DNA of 64,000 bases, from positions 10,727,985 to 10,791,984 of the forward strand of contig NC_133940.1 in the NCBI RefSeq assembly GCF_031877795.1, written 5' to 3'. Both the position numbers and the translations under genes were made by a program. Under the pieces are notes generated by a model. The model was not told the DNA's origin, ran no database searches, and saw only the letters and a list, made by a program, of their open reading frames with translations. Shown one piece after another: positions 50,501 to 64,000 of this stretch (its first letter is position 1; each line of letters opens with the position of its first letter). The DNA comes from Strix aluco (lineage: Eukaryota; Chordata; Aves; Strigiformes; Strigidae).

Positions 50501-53134
50501 CTTGGGAAATTGTGGAGTCTTCTGCTGGCTCTTATCATGATTTGAAGTCAATTTGTACTTTTGGTAGCACGGTTTTGCTATCTCTTGTACAAGGGTAGTA
50601 CAATTTGCCTGTACGAGACAGGTATTGCAGGGCTATTTGCAGTGAAAAACTTGGAGAGCTTTGGCTAACAGTGCCTTTTTCATTTTATTGAGCACTTCTT
50701 CCACTTCCCTTCCTAAACAAAAAAAGAAAACCAACCCCACAAGCAAAAAACCCACACCAAAACCCAGCCTCCTCTCCATGCTTCTGAAAAATAAATTGAA
50801 ATTAGCACTTACGAATTTGCTGTCCTTGCCAGAAGAAGACATACATTCCCACTGATGGACCTAGGAGAACATGTGTTGCTGCTGTACAGCAAGCCAATCT
50901 ATCACTTCACAAAGGAGAAATTTTCATCTCTTTACCTGAAACAAGCAAGCTTAATATTGGAAGGTTCTTTGTCTTCTGGACACCCTGGATCTTTGTTTTA
51001 AGTGTGGTCCATGCTTCTACAGCACATGTGCCCAATTCTCACCTACCTGACCCACACTCAGGCTGCTTATTTGAGTGGTGGGAGAAAGAACTGTCCTTAC
51101 TAGAAGCAGTTGATTTCTCCCAGTGAGGTCTGTAGAATGTGCTGTAATCGGTATCTCACAGCTGCCAGCTTTTCCAGGAGATGTGCGGCAGGGCGTTTCA
51201 GGGGTTGGTGCCTTCCGTGATTTCTTTGATTTCCATTTCAGAGATAGAAATGGATTTCAGGGTCTGAGATACATGGCTGCAGCCCACTTAGTGAACATGG
51301 ATCAGATTTTGTGAATCACAGCATGGCTGCATCATGGCACACGTCTTGATTGGTGTTTGTACCCTTCTGTGTGTGCTAAATTCCTTAACTTTTTGGTGAT
51401 TGTCATTGTTGTTGTTTGGGTATTTCTTCTGAGGGAGAGGTGCAGGATGAGAGATGGCTGGGGGAGAAATGGTAATTGGTAAGTTTTTTCAGGTGTTGAA
51501 CTTTTCATAGTCTTCTCTATAGGAGAACATGGTAAGACATTGGTTTTTTTATTGATTACAGGGGTTTTGTCATCTTAGGCTTTACCACTTGTATCACCAA
51601 GTTTGGATTCTAATGAAGTCTGATGGTCAGAAAACTCAAGTTCATGTGCATTCTTTTTTTTCCCAGCAGTTAGATGAGAGCTAATTAGTGTCCATTGATT
51701 TGCAAAGGACTGACCCAGGGTCTAACCCTGTATTGAATCAAAACTGTTAGGGGGATTATAAATTGTCAAGCAAAGTTTAATGTACTCTACAATCTTTCTC
51801 CAAAGTGTTTGTGCAGTGGTCAGGTAGAATCTCCAGTGTGGCTTCACTACCATTGTGGAGTATGTCAAAAGAAGTTGGACGTAAGGAAATGCTGAATGAG
51901 TGAGCAGACAGCATAATATCTGCTGTCCTACTTTGAATTTCTTTTTTAAAGCACTGGTTTTTGTACATATTCACTTATAACTTCTTGATGAATGTAAAAT
52001 AATAAGAGAAAAAAATGTACGTGATCAACCTATGATAGCTAATCCTATTTGTTTCCTATTTCAGTCGTCAGCAGAGCGATTCTCATGACTAATGGTAGTT
52101 TTCATATATTTATACTGAATGCTTCAGCCAGCTCAGACCGAGTTCCTCCACAGAACCAGTATCCCACTGCTGTTCTGTGCATCTCAGAAATGGATTATAT
52201 ATCCCAGAACATCATGCTGCATGACTTCAAAAACACATACGATAGGAAGTGGTGGGAGCTGTGTGACTTGCTAATCTTTTAGTTTGGATGTAGTTCCAAA
52301 ACGGTTTTAAAGATTAGATTGGGATCAACACGAAAATTAGAGAATTAAAAGCTTTTCAAATAGTTTCAGACTTCCAAAATTTGACTTGGTTTCAGTTGAA
52401 GCCATGTGTTTTGTTTTGGCAATGATGATTTCTGGGTTTCGTACATTTTTTTTCTTGACTGAAACAATTTGGTGAAGACTATCTGAGTTAGCAAGATGCT
52501 TCTGCAGACAAGAATCTGCCTTTTTCGATGTAAAAACACCTGTTCTGTCCAATTTTTATAATGACAGATAAATGAAGGATGTAAAAAAAAAATTGTGTGT
52601 GTTTTGGAAGAAATTGTCTGCTTTTTTCAGGGTATATAGTTCAAGCTGCTTGTGATGGATTTTCTGGATAGACAATTCTTGTTAATGCATGTATAGCGTG
52701 TCTTTCCACACCATCTACAGGTAACTTACTTTATTACCTGGAGAGGCAGCGAGATAAGCCCAAAATGGATCAGAATGAGACCAGTTAACCTTCCTGAGGT
52801 TTTCCACCGCTCCAGTTTGGCACTCCAGGTGCAGAAGTTGCCTTGTTTAAAGCCTGAACCAGTATAGCTTTACTACACGCAGAGCGTAGTAAATGTAGTG
52901 ATGGTTTCTACAACCGTAATGTCCTGTTTCAAAAACACACATGATGTGCTTTACTGCCAGTTGTTTTGTGCTATGTAACACAAAAAGAAATTGCAAGCAG
53001 CGATACTTAGTTGTGCATATCTGCGACAACCACTGGAACCTAAATGGTTTAGTGCTTCATTGTGCTACTCTAACAGAAATTTTAAAAAGCCTTTTTATAT
53101 CCCATTAGATAAACAGGGGCAGTCAAGGTACATA

Positions 53135-53188
53135 ATGGAGTCTTCCTCTAATCTGATTTACACCAGGGTAAATTTGGGGAGTTTGAAG
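53135..53188. repeat. fragment of a worn sauropsid interspersed repeat
   Basis: CTGATTTACACCAGGGTAAA followed by TTTGGGGAGTTTGAAGG resembles segments common in CR1-age sauropsid repeats (tctgatttacaccag..gtaaatttggcc). It is too short and diverged to name the family. Confidence 0.4.
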
Positions 53189-56100
53189 GAGGGAAGCCAG
53201 TAAACGGTAAAACCAGAGTGGTCCTTCATGGAGTATTCCTGGCTTTAAGCCTCTGGATAAGTGGGGGATGTGGGATTCCAGCCAATGGATTATTTGAGGG
53301 AGACTCGGAGCATCTTAATCAGTAGCGCACCTCTCCTCCAGGACTTACCCAGGTTGTCCAGGCTCTTGACTTCAACAACTAACTGAATACACCCTTGTGT
53401 AGCGTTGCACATATTTCCTCTTAGAACTTTGGGAAATTTAACAAAATGTTCACGTTCAGCAGTAATAAGTGTCCCTTTATAAATGATGCTGGGTATCTCA
53501 GAAGTATCTGTAACAGACTGTGTAGAGCAGAATCTGCCAAGGAAAGATTTTGTTTTTCAGTTGAAACAAAATAGTGTAAATCAAATAGTCTCCAGTGGAA
53601 AGTGCTGACCTTGCTTTTAGCAGGAATCACTTACACTGTCTCTACTTCTAGATTTTCTTTTTTGTTTCCTCCTTTCCCCCCATATATGTATTTTTGTAGC
53701 TGTGAACCTTTCACTCCTTTTCTCTCGCTCTGCTTCAGTTTATGGATTTTGCAATTCTTGTATGAATAGAGGCTGTGTAACATTAAAGACCATAGACTTC
53801 TGTGAAATTTAACTCATTGTGTCTCTTATGTGCTTGCATGAATAGTGATGGTTCTGGCTGAAAAACATGGCGCCTTTTTGTGAGTCATTCTAGAGGTAAT
53901 TCAAGAACAGATCTCTGGCAAAACAGGATCTTTTGGCTGAAGCATAAAGCTTAATATTTTAACCTATTTTTATCTGTAAAAACACTGTTATTTTTCATGA
54001 ATAGTGAACCGATTGTGGGTAGTGATGCTGCTAACTTCTGCATCCTGGTCAGGTTCCAGCTTGGATCATTATCAACATAAATCAGTTATTCTCCTGGAAG
54101 CTTTATTCAGATAAATTATCTGCACTTCCTGTCTTAAATTCTTATTGTGTTGTTCTGCAGTGCTAGCCCCTGTTTCACATAAGATGCATCTGAGATTTGA
54201 GGCAATCACTGCATACGCTGGAGGATACAATTTGATATTAAAGTATATTTTCCTTGAGGGCTTTTCTGAGGAGATTCTCTGCTTCCTTGGTAATGTCTGG
54301 AGATTCCCTGTGTTAATAAGAATTGTTTTGTTAATTGATTCCAGAATCTGCTGCTCTGGAATTGTCAGCTTTAATCAGGATCTTCACGTGAATTTAAAAA
54401 TGGCATCTTTCTGGACAAAATTGCCAGCAGGATTAATATGATTCTTCCTTTCTACTGTGTGGTGTCTAAAAATGCTCCTATCAGCTCTGTGTATTTCTCG
54501 TGTGTGCTGGGTTGAATTCAATCTATTGCAACATTTTCTGTAAGGGGATTAAAATCTTCTTGGAAATAACTTAATCAAAATCGATTATTAATTGTGTTTT
54601 CAAGAAGCCTGGGTGAAGCTATCTGTGAAATATGAATCTGTCATTTCAGTTTCTCAGAAATTCAGCTGCGTAATTCAGTGCATGTGGAGTACACTTACGA
54701 AAAGTATCGGAAAGCTCCAAAGACGGGAGACCTCCTTCCGCAAAATGGGTGTGGGAAGGGCAACAGTAGTTTAAGATTCTCCCCTGATATCCTGCCTGCC
54801 TCATTCCTGGATGAAAGATGCTATAGAAGTGTAACGCGTTAAGATCAAACCTCCTGGATAATCAGGACTGTGACTTTGTTCTGTATGACAGAGAAAGGCC
54901 TGCGGTTCAGACGCTGCTGACTGCCTTCTCTGCTGAGCCTGCCAGCAAAAGGGTCAATTAGTGCCAACTGCAGGAGTGCAGCTCCGTTACAAAGGCCTGT
55001 GTCCACATAGAACTGTTCATTTAAGCTCTCATTATGGACTTTAGGTTAATAGCAGTGTATGCTGCTACCTAATCATTTACCTGAAACTGAGAGACTTTAT
55101 TTTACCAGTTTAGCCATGCTTCTACCCAGTTTGTCTGGGGTGGTTTTTTGTGACTGAGTCCAACTTTAAATCTCTGAGAGAAGTGTATCACGTTGTGCCG
55201 TGATGATTACAGTTCAAGTGTATAGAGATTTATTGCCAATATGGAATAAAAAGTAATAACTTGAAAATTGATGATCAAAGCGATAAGGATCTGCAGTTTG
55301 ATAAATTCACCCATTCTTAAAAGCTGACTTTTCTCTATTAATGTCCTGCAGACCATTTTACTTTAACAATATAATAAAGGCTTTAATTTTAAAACAGCCA
55401 GCAACTTTCTGTTTGCAAAGGCAAATTCCACAGTGCAGCCTGTCTTATCTCTCAGATGTGTAGAGGCACCGACTGGGTTGTGAGCTTCCCCTCTTTGCCC
55501 ACTGGAAAGCGGGTGTTCTCTTTTCTGAAGAAGTTGGTGCCATTAATCTTTTGGCTGTTGGCCATTATGCTAGAAACATCCCACTGAAATGCTTTCTTGG
55601 TGTGGCTGGGTGTGCTACTTGTCCTTCGTATTACACTAGGAATAAGCTTGTAAATTGGATAATTCTACAACTTGAAGATTATTTTAATTGCCAGGATATA
55701 AATTATCTGAGCAACAGGCTTTAGGACTGAAAAGTGATAGTCTATGGCTATAGATGGAACAATGTGGCTTTTTAAACTTGGTCCAGCAGTGGTTTGGTTA
55801 CCTGGATGTATGCAGTTGTTTCCTGCTCAGTAGTCCCTTCAGAGGGCTTGGGCATTTCTGCGGAGCTCATCTGATGGAGTTCCTTTGGAGCATTACACTC
55901 TGTGTGAAGGAGCTGAGGTGATGGCTTTGGCTGCCATTCATGGTATCAGCAAGAAAGAAATTGCTGCAGTCTGGGGGTGTATTGAGCTCTCTGCAGTGAT
56001 GTCTCATGGCAGCGCAAATCCTGCCTGGAAGCAGATGAGTGCCAACCTCTAGGTCTTCGGGAGAACTAATCATTCCTCTGTTTTCCCCAGAGTACACACC

Positions 56101-57088
56101 CGGTGTTTTGTGATTCCTAACCAATGAAATAGGGTAGAAAACCTAATAATAATTCCCAAGATTTTCCTGCAGGAGCTATGTTCAGAGCCTCAGGGCCAGT
56201 GACCCACCAATCTGCAGGCTTGCAGGCTGGGCAGCAGTGATGTTGCTGTACTAGCCCACAGCCCAGCAAGGCTGCCAGGGAGAGAGAGTCACTTCGACGG
56301 CAATTGGATCTTTTTTCACTTCAGGGCTTTGAAAGTTTTCTTTGGGATCTGTACTCTGCGGAGATGTGTTTTTTCCCTTTAGTCAGCTGTCTTTATTCCT
56401 TTTCCTCTGTTCTCTGTTCTTACCTTGCTTTGACAGATAGGAGCAGATAGACCATAATTAAAAAAAAAAAAAGGAGCTATTTCACTTCCCAGAGACAGTG
56501 AACAGGCCTGTGAATGGCACCTTCTGTTCCCCGTCTGCCTGGGTTCACCTCGCACCCATCAGCCTCAGCGTTAGTCTCATTCACATTGAGCTGTTAGGTT
56601 TGTTTCACTCTCAAAAACTCTTTTGAAAGAGTGGGCAAGTTTCACACTGAAGTAGTTAAAAATCCCAGACTTGCTCACGTTTCCTCAGAAGTGACATTAG
56701 TTATTCCCAGGGTAGGTCTGCTCAGATCACTGGAGCTTTCTCTGAATCCAGTTTGAGTTTTGAGATGGTTACAAATCCTTGAGATCGTGTGAATTTCTTG
56801 CAGAGCTGGAACTGCTGTAACACTGGAGGGATCCTGGTGCTGTCTGCAGAGCCTGTATGTAAATACAGTAACTGGGTGGATGAAAAACCAACAGCATAAT
56901 TTTTCAGCGTTTCTTTAGTTTCTTGAAGCCTGCCATGCCTTTTGCACTGATATGAGACTTCTGCAGCTCCCAATGATGAACCCCCTAAAACAAATGACTG
57001 AGATTAGTATTATTTATAGATAACCACAGAGATCATTCATTCCTCTCAAGCTGTTTATTTTTGGGCAGCCCAGTGAAACTGATGAAAT

Positions 57089-57125
57089 TGCCAGTTGTCT
57101 GAAATGCTACTGCCAGTTGTTTGAA
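57089..57125. repeat. short direct repeat, 22-bp period
   Basis: TGCCAGTTGTCTGAA (57089-57103) recurs as TGCCAGTTGTTTGAA (57111-57125), one mismatch in 15. It is probably a small replication-slippage duplication in intron 2. Confidence 0.75.
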
Positions 57126-60100
57126 TGAACGGTATTGATTACAGTTACAGGACTATTCATCTCCTACTGGCACGCATACAATACATGTATTATAAAAATG
57201 CTGTCTCTGTTGACAGCTGGGTTATGAAATGATACACTGAATTTTATGTCCTTATAGGCAGTGTATACATAGACTTTTCTTAATCCTAATTCAAAAGTAT
57301 TAAAAGTTACTTGAAAGAATACAGAATGGAGTATGAGACTCTGAAGAGTATTGCAGTAACTTTGTTAGAAACAACCAGTTAACAAATTTATGTTGAAATG
57401 AGCTGACACAATGAAACCCCAATGGGTGCTAACTGGTCTAAATAATATTCTGCTGTGGAAGTGGAGAAAATTTTATTAAATGAGTAAAGGATTTCTTAGA
57501 AGAGGGAGATACAAAAGAGACCATTTAAATCTACTCTTATTACTGCAGGGTTTTTTTTTAAATCAAAGAAAACCTTGAGGCAAGCCCTGTTTGCAGTGCA
57601 TACAGTAGTAGTTTCCTGGCTTCATAGCAAATACCTTCATCTTTCTGATTTTTTTTATTTAAAAAAAAATGCAGTGATGCAGTGATCGCGTTCATCTACA
57701 CTTACTCTCAAAAGTTTTCCATCCTTCATTCTGTCGCTTACTTAATGGTGTGTATCCCAGTTGCCTGGGTTGCTCCATCACATCGCCTTTTGCTGTGGGA
57801 TTCACTGGAGGGAAGCTCAGCAGATGGCCTTTTGGCTGCAGCTTCTGTCTTTTCACTGGAACAATCTGTCATTCTAACTCAAAATGAGTTAGAACAAACC
57901 CCAAAAGTTGAAATAAAAGCCCCTCTCGCGTCTGAGAGGATGTGATCTTCCATTGATGTATTGCTGTATATTTGAAGGATTCATATTTTGAAAAACTGTG
58001 ATCATTAAATAAAGATTAGATGGATTTTTAAGTAATGTGCTTGAAAACTTCCATTGTCTTGCTCTGTAGTCATGAGTGATCAAAAACAGATTAAAGTCCT
58101 GAGAGCATTTTTTTCAAGTTTTATTAATGCCTACTTGTTTATATCTGAAATAACACCATTGTTTCCAGTAGCTGCCCCGAGAGCAGACTTTGCCCATATT
58201 TACCTGAACTGATTGGTACATTGAACATAACTTCGGCCATCACAGTGGTGACAGATGTAACTGTAGAATGCTTGGGTGTGTTTTAACATAGTAGCAAATC
58301 TGTTAAATATCTGCATTTAAGGTTTCATAAAATATGTAGTCTGGATCACAGCTGGAGTAGATTGACTTAGGATGTCTGATGTAAGTGGATGGAAGCAGAT
58401 TTATATCACCGTGATTCTTAAAATGGTATTTAACAGTTCATTTTGGTGTATAGGGGATAGAAATCTTTACAAATTTGTGTTGTTCAGTTGCCAAAGGATC
58501 ATATTCTTCTTCAGCTTGCGTTACCTATGATAGCTTTCAAATGGAGTATTTTTTTATCATTTCAATTTTCCATGGCATAAACTATCAATTTCCTGAATAG
58601 GAAAATAATTTTTTTCTCTTGTTTTTTCTTCATAGTCTGAGATTTTTCTTTACCAGTAATACATTTGTAACCATGAAAAAGCTTCATTTGAGGATCTGTT
58701 GTCATTGGATTTTCAGATCCTAGCAAGCCACTTTTTATCTATCAGCTTCATTCTGCTCAACACTTCTGCTTTCTTTTCCTTTGTATCAGTCTCCGCAATG
58801 AAGATGTTGCAATACAACCACATTAATTGATGGTGGTTTATTTTTAAATTCTTTCTCTAAAAATTTAATCTCCTGTTATGAGACAGGCTATTTACATGCT
58901 CATCCTCTATGAAAGTGGATGAGTTAGCGGAATAAATATCCTACACATTTATGGGAGAACAGACACCCCCACCCCCATGCTGTCAGCGTAGAGAAAGATG
59001 GATTCTGTTGATAATTTGTGCGGTGCAGTGGCTGACAAGATACAGTAGCAAGGATAAAACACTAACAACCGCACTTGATGAAATTTAGGGGTCTCTTCAG
59101 CTGTGAATGGCTCTGCTTAATTGTTACCGAAGCCTCCGCTGCTGAGATAATGCATCAGAGCTGCACAAACTGAGGAGTTGTGATGGCTGAACTTGCTCCT
59201 GCTGCTCATGAACCGGATACACTGTAAGTGCAAACAGTAGGTGCTCCCCGTATCTCTAATTGAAGCATAGATGCAAGTTTGACTATTCAGCTGCAGCATC
59301 AAGTTACTCAAAAAGCTCACTTGGGAGTTGAAAAGCAAGTATTTTTGCTTGATACAAATTCTCAATACCTTTGCTTTTCTGGCTTCCTTGGCAGAAGGGA
59401 CAGCTTGAGGGTGAAAAAATGTATAGTGGTGAATTTCTGTGTTTGTTTGTTTTTAATTGTGGAAAATGGTGATGTTTCTATTTTCTGAATCCTACAGGGA
59501 AAGGTGGCCTTCCCTAAGTGGTATTTTCTCATTCTTCTGTGGAGCTGCAATATGACTGATTCTGTCCTGCTTGTCTTTTAAAGATACAGGATCGATTATG
59601 ATAATAAGGATTACATGTGATGGTTATCTGAATTCTTAAGAAAACAATGACAGAGGAGGAAATAGGGAAGGGCAGTATTGTCATTTGAGAGGATGCTTGT
59701 ATATAGCTTGTAGCTAAAAGTCTTTATGTATGATATTCTTCAGTATTCTGTGCACTTCTCCATAAAGACGTTAACAGCTTGTTGGAGAACTCAGATGTTG
59801 AAACTGGATACTCTAATATCCAGACTTGCTTTTCAACAGTCTGCTCAGCCGTATAAAATGCTAGGTGGATATTCTAATTCAGGCCTCTACTTTGTTCTTC
59901 ATTAGTAGCAATATCCATTGTAAGAGCCAGTGTGCCAGTGTGTAGTCTCCACCGTGATCTTCCATTAGATGTCAGTCAAATCTCTGCATCTGGATGGTTT
60001 TTTTGTCTTGAAAGACAAATGGGCTTGCTTAGCTTAAATAACTGGTTATTTTTCAGATCTAATCACGAGCACAAGTTTTTCACCTGAGCAATCTTTCCAG

Positions 60101-63100
60101 GGTCATCTATTCAAGTAGCTTTTTCTAGCCTTAGGCATAATTTAACTTTTTAAACACAGAAACCCCGATTATGCTCTTTCAGAAGAAGAACCCTTACCTT
60201 CTAAATCATATTTCCTCTTGTGGTTGATTTTTCCTCATTTTAAAAAAGTCTCGATTTTTTTTATAATTTTTTTTTTCTTTTGGATCAAACTTGGCTTTTT
60301 TATTCTTTTCCACTGCAATTGCATCATGGATTAAATGCACATCTCCTGTTTGTGCCGACAACATCTGCTTATATCAAGGACAAAAATTTTAAAATTATAT
60401 ATACAGCAGCATTGTTGTGTAATATTACTGTAAATGTCTCTTAATAAGCTATGCAACAGTATGATTGCTTGATTTCTGAGAAGAGCCTCATAAAGGCGAG
60501 TTAAGTTTTACAGGGTGAGATGAATTTCTCACTTGCTCCCTCTGGTCTCCCAAAACTGATACTCAGAAATAAATCTTTTAGGAGAAGAATTTAATTATCT
60601 TGCATTTCCCACATCATTGCCTCTAATTAACTGACTGTGCTTTGGATTCTCTCCCTCATTTGGGAAGTTGGAGTGGACTCTGTGGATACAACGCTTTTAG
60701 AAAGAGACTTCAGAATGTGGCTTGTCAGAAGACTACAGCTCTGTACAGCATGATTAGTTTCACTTACTGGCTTGACCCAGCACGTTTATTCTGCTTAGCT
60801 GAAGTCATGAAAATCCTAGATACTGTACTTACTTACCTTTGTTTCAACTGTCCTTTTGGTAAAAGAAAATATTTTTATTGTGGTAGTTTGATGGTTTCTC
60901 TTCATTCCCTAGTAATATACTCTATTCTATGTTTTTATTCAAAGTTAATTGTGTGATAGCAGGATATTTTTTATTTGAGAATTGTTTGGGGGGCTGGGAA
61001 GGAGGAAGAAGAGAACCAAGAAAGTGAAGGGAAGCCACAGCTTTGGAAAGGATCCAGAGCCAAGAGAGTTAAATTGTGCTTCTTTCTAAGATGTGAAATT
61101 GCTTGAAAGTACTCCCTTCTAGGGCACGACCTTGGCGTGTTTGCTGGTGCTGTTTTGAAAGATTTTCAATTACTGTATCATGGGTAGATTTTATGGAAGA
61201 GTTTTCTTTCTGAAGAACAGAAATTAAATCATACTTGCTTCTTTTGGAACTAATGTGTAGTGTGTATCCATATATTCATGGCTACTGAATTATCCTGTTT
61301 CTATCAATCTCTCTTTCTGTTCCCATAGTCCCTCAACACAATAAAAGGACAGATTCAGAGTATTTTGATTCCTCCAGAGTAAAGAGGAGGCTCCTATCAG
61401 CTGGCCATCATCTGAATCCATGTATAACCTGAAAATTTTGATGGGATGAAAGATTTTTATCAAATATAGATTAAACCAGAATAAAATCACAAAGGTTTTG
61501 TACTTAAAGAGGTGCTGTGAATTTATGGATTACATACACACTGTGTAAAATTGTTTCCTGTTGTCCTTACTCATAGCACCAACATGACTGTCACTGGAAT
61601 AAACTAGAGGGGAAAAAACAGTTATTTTTTTCTCACTTATTTTTGCAAGTCACAGCAATTTCTGACTTGTTGCAGGATTACGTCCCTGTGTTAATTAGTC
61701 CCATCACTTTCTGTCTTCATTTTTTATACAGTAACAAGAAAAAGAGGAAGAACTGTATATAAAAGTATGCTGTTAAATCCATAACAATTTTTGAGAGCTG
61801 GGCTGAGCGCAAGGCCTGAAACTGCCTTGAAAATTATCTTTAAAAACTGATTTTGTATCCAGCTGAGGATGGAACAAATACATTTTAAGAGGATGAGAAA
61901 AAGAAGCTGGGGTAACACAGATTTTCTGCTTGAACAAAGAAAAATAAACTGTTCCAATACAGTAACTCAAATCCTGGTTGCTTTCCTGAAATAGGATGGC
62001 TTCAATAGGATTTAATTTAGGACTAGTTGCACTAAGCTATGGAAAAATGGGTAGCCAGGAAGGGCTGGTTTTGTTTGTTTTTCAATTATTTTGATGGTTA
62101 CAAAATAATCTGGGAATTTTTAGTTCATGGAGTTTGTCATTTGGTTGGTTTGATGTGGTTTCTGTAGGTCACAAGACTTCTTGAAATATTGGACTGACAT
62201 CCTAACTCTGTTTGCATTTTTGGCATGTTTTTCCAGACTTTTCTTGGTTTAGTGGAAAACTGTAAAGGTCAGTAGCTTGCTATACGTTTAACACAGTAAC
62301 TTCAGGGTTCACAACCATGCTCCTAACCAGAAGGGCTATTACAAGTGTATTACTCTAATGAGAAAGATTAGAAACAAATCGAGAGTATTTTTAAATGCTT
62401 CACATTTACTTACTGCGGATTCAACAGTGAGTTTAGTCCCAGAGGCAAAGAATGGCATAATACAGGGACTTGAATGCCTGTTTTTCTTTTATAGGTGATC
62501 TCTGCAGAACAGGAGGTAAGAAATATTGTCTGGGCTTCTTTGGGAAGCTTGGAAGAGCTGATGAATTCATCAGTCCTTTTTATGCAGCTCTACTGGAGGA
62601 TTTAAATCTTCATGTCTTCAATTTATTAAATTCTTATGAGAAAGTCATTCTATTGTTATCAAATTCATTTTTCTTATGCAAGTTTCTATGCTATTTTTGT
62701 TATAGAAAGGTATTGTCTCACTGATAACATTGCCAGTGAGAAGAAGGGCTTGGACTGGCTCACGTAAATGGAAAATATATGGAGAAAATCAGAGTACAAA
62801 GACGTCTTCTGTGCCTATAACTGACATTTCTTGGAAAATGAGGTCTCTTATGCCTTCTATTATAGTCTGGAGAGACACTCCACTTAGTCCATTAATCTAT
62901 CTAAAAAGCTTTACTACCTGAGTTCACCAAATAAATCTGTTACAAGGCCAACAGAATTTTCAAGTCCAAAAATAATCTGTTGATGGTCTGCTTTGAAAAG
63001 TTTGATGCTGTCAGTCTGTTTGAAAATCAGACTAGGAAGATTCACTAACAATAGCCTAACATTAGCTCCATATGATGTATTAGTTTAAACAAAGACACAT

Positions 63101-63155
63101 TATCATAGTCCTTTCTGTTGTCTGCTATTTTGATAGGCAGTACAGAATTACATAA

Positions 63156-63166
63156 GGGGGGGGGGG
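63156..63166 (+). repeat. 11-base poly-G run followed by TATATAGAGAGAGAGA
   Basis: A homopolymer of eleven G is immediately followed by a TA and GA microsatellite. Such runs are prone to length error in sequencing and to real polymorphism. Confidence 0.9.
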
Positions 63167-64000
63167 TATATAGAGAGAGATTTCCTGTTTTGAAATGTAA
63201 GTTTGTGATGAGCTGCTTCTCACTGAATGACATGAATGCTTCTCTTGATGACTGTTACACTGGTTTTAATAAAAGAAAAATATTTATTGTAAATTTAAAG
63301 TGAAATTGGCACTGACATTTGCAAGTTAAAATTCAGTCATTAATCTATAAAACCTGGAAGATGCTGTGAATTAATTTATAAGAAATTAGTAAAGCAGAAA
63401 TTTAATACATTTATATTTGGTAGGACACAGGTACATTTAAAGTAAGGTGTTATTTACAGTCTCTAACTGGAGTCATGTATCAGTTTCTATTCTGTTGTGC
63501 ATAGCAAGCTGATTTTTTTTTTTTTAAAGCTTAATTGAAAGGGAGATGAAGAATTAATCGAGTTCACTGAGTTCATGAAACAGTTCCTCCCATGGTTCAG
63601 TCTGTGCCTGCTGTGAATAAGGGCTTCCCTACCTGCAGAGCGTAGTTGTGTCATCCAGAACTGGCAGCGCTTCTCTCCAGTTTGTCATCTCTTGGTAAGA
63701 TCCTTCCTGTCCTTAGTGCAGTTTTGTTCAGTGGTTGACCTCCCAGAAGAGGTGGTACTGCAAACAAGGGATAACCAGCAATGGGGACAGGCCTTCAGGG
63801 TGATGATGGTCTTCTTGAAAGAGCTCATCCTGCACCTTACTGCAGAACTAGAGCTATGGTACAGCTGTGTGAGGGCTTTCCTTAGGACAGAGAAATTTAT
63901 TGCCACCTATTATCCAGACTGCTACAGTTAAGCTGTTTGCTCATAGATTTGCTTTTAGGGACTACTGTCATATAGATACCCACTTTTAAGGCTGTTTCCC

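Larger units (their letters stand above)
43370..64000 (+). other. GRIA3: GRIA3 intron 2 (5' part, runs off the window)
   Basis: Begins with a consensus GTAAGT donor. At least 20,631 bp of intron lies in the window, and no frame on the + strand encodes the expected next exon (beginning CSQFSRGVYAIFGFYD in the family), so exon 3 must lie further downstream. Content is AT-rich and mostly unique, with a CA/CG alternating tract (47503-47537), a direct repeat (57089-57125), a worn sauropsid repeat fragment (53141-53185), a possible MIR-like tail near 54800-54836, poly-purine/poly-A tracts (45990-46003, 56459-56472) and an 11-G run (63156-63166). ORFs of 60-112 codons here show no recognisable domain. 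Confidence 0.9.

Noticed and set aside
52049..52282. A 77-codon + strand frame preceded by a pyrimidine tract and TTTCAG, resembling an exon of GRIA3
   Set aside because: The translation does not match the expected GluA3 segment (CSQFSRGVYAIFG...) or any receptor domain, and no donor sits in a compatible phase.
63685..63931. Overlapping frames on both strands near the right end (73 and 79 codons)
   Set aside because: Neither has a recognisable domain; overlap on opposite strands and lack of splice sites argue for chance. A profile search would be needed to exclude an old retro-copy.
1..64000. Search for tRNA, rRNA, CRISPR, prokaryotic operons, endogenous retrovirus genes
   Set aside because: None seen: no cloverleaf with A/B boxes, no regularly spaced repeats, and no gag/pol/env-like frames or LTR pair.

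Overview
The window looks like vertebrate nuclear DNA, most likely from a bird; a crocodilian or turtle is not excluded. The evidence is: one unmistakable coding locus with GT-AG introns; a CpG-island promoter in otherwise AT-rich sequence; a CR1 LINE tail ending in the typical ATTCTGTG-type octamers; degenerate MIR-like SINE and L2/CR1-type tails; and many worn copies of the palindromic CCCATTGACTTCAATGGG-type repeats familiar from sauropsid genomes. There is no bacterial, phage or plasmid content, no CRISPR array and no operon structure. The short open frames scattered through the window are chance ORFs.

Layout. Bases 1 to about 41,100 are non-coding flank upstream of the gene: AT-rich, with old repeat fossils, microsatellites, a few hairpins and some homeodomain/octamer-rich stretches that could be conserved regulatory elements. 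From about 41,130 to 43,110 lies a dense CpG island holding GC boxes, a TTTAAA box, an E-box, simple repeats and a GC- and purine-rich 5' leader with short upstream ORFs. Inside it is coding exon 1 of the AMPA-type glutamate receptor subunit gene GRIA3 (42415-42505). This is followed by a 705-bp GC-rich intron and coding exon 2 (43211-43369). The rest of the window (43370-64000) is the 5' part of intron 2, more than 20.6 kb long, with no sign of exon 3.

Together exons 1 and 2 encode the signal peptide and the first part of the extracellular amino-terminal domain of GluA3, about 83 residues of a family protein of nearly 900. No new gene system was found. The most useful leads are in the GRIA3 leader (start codon lacking the mammalian upstream Met, two uORFs, G-rich tracts), a pre-miRNA-sized hairpin upstream, a 35-bp Z-DNA-type tract in intron 2, and the dispersed family of palindromic fossil repeats.
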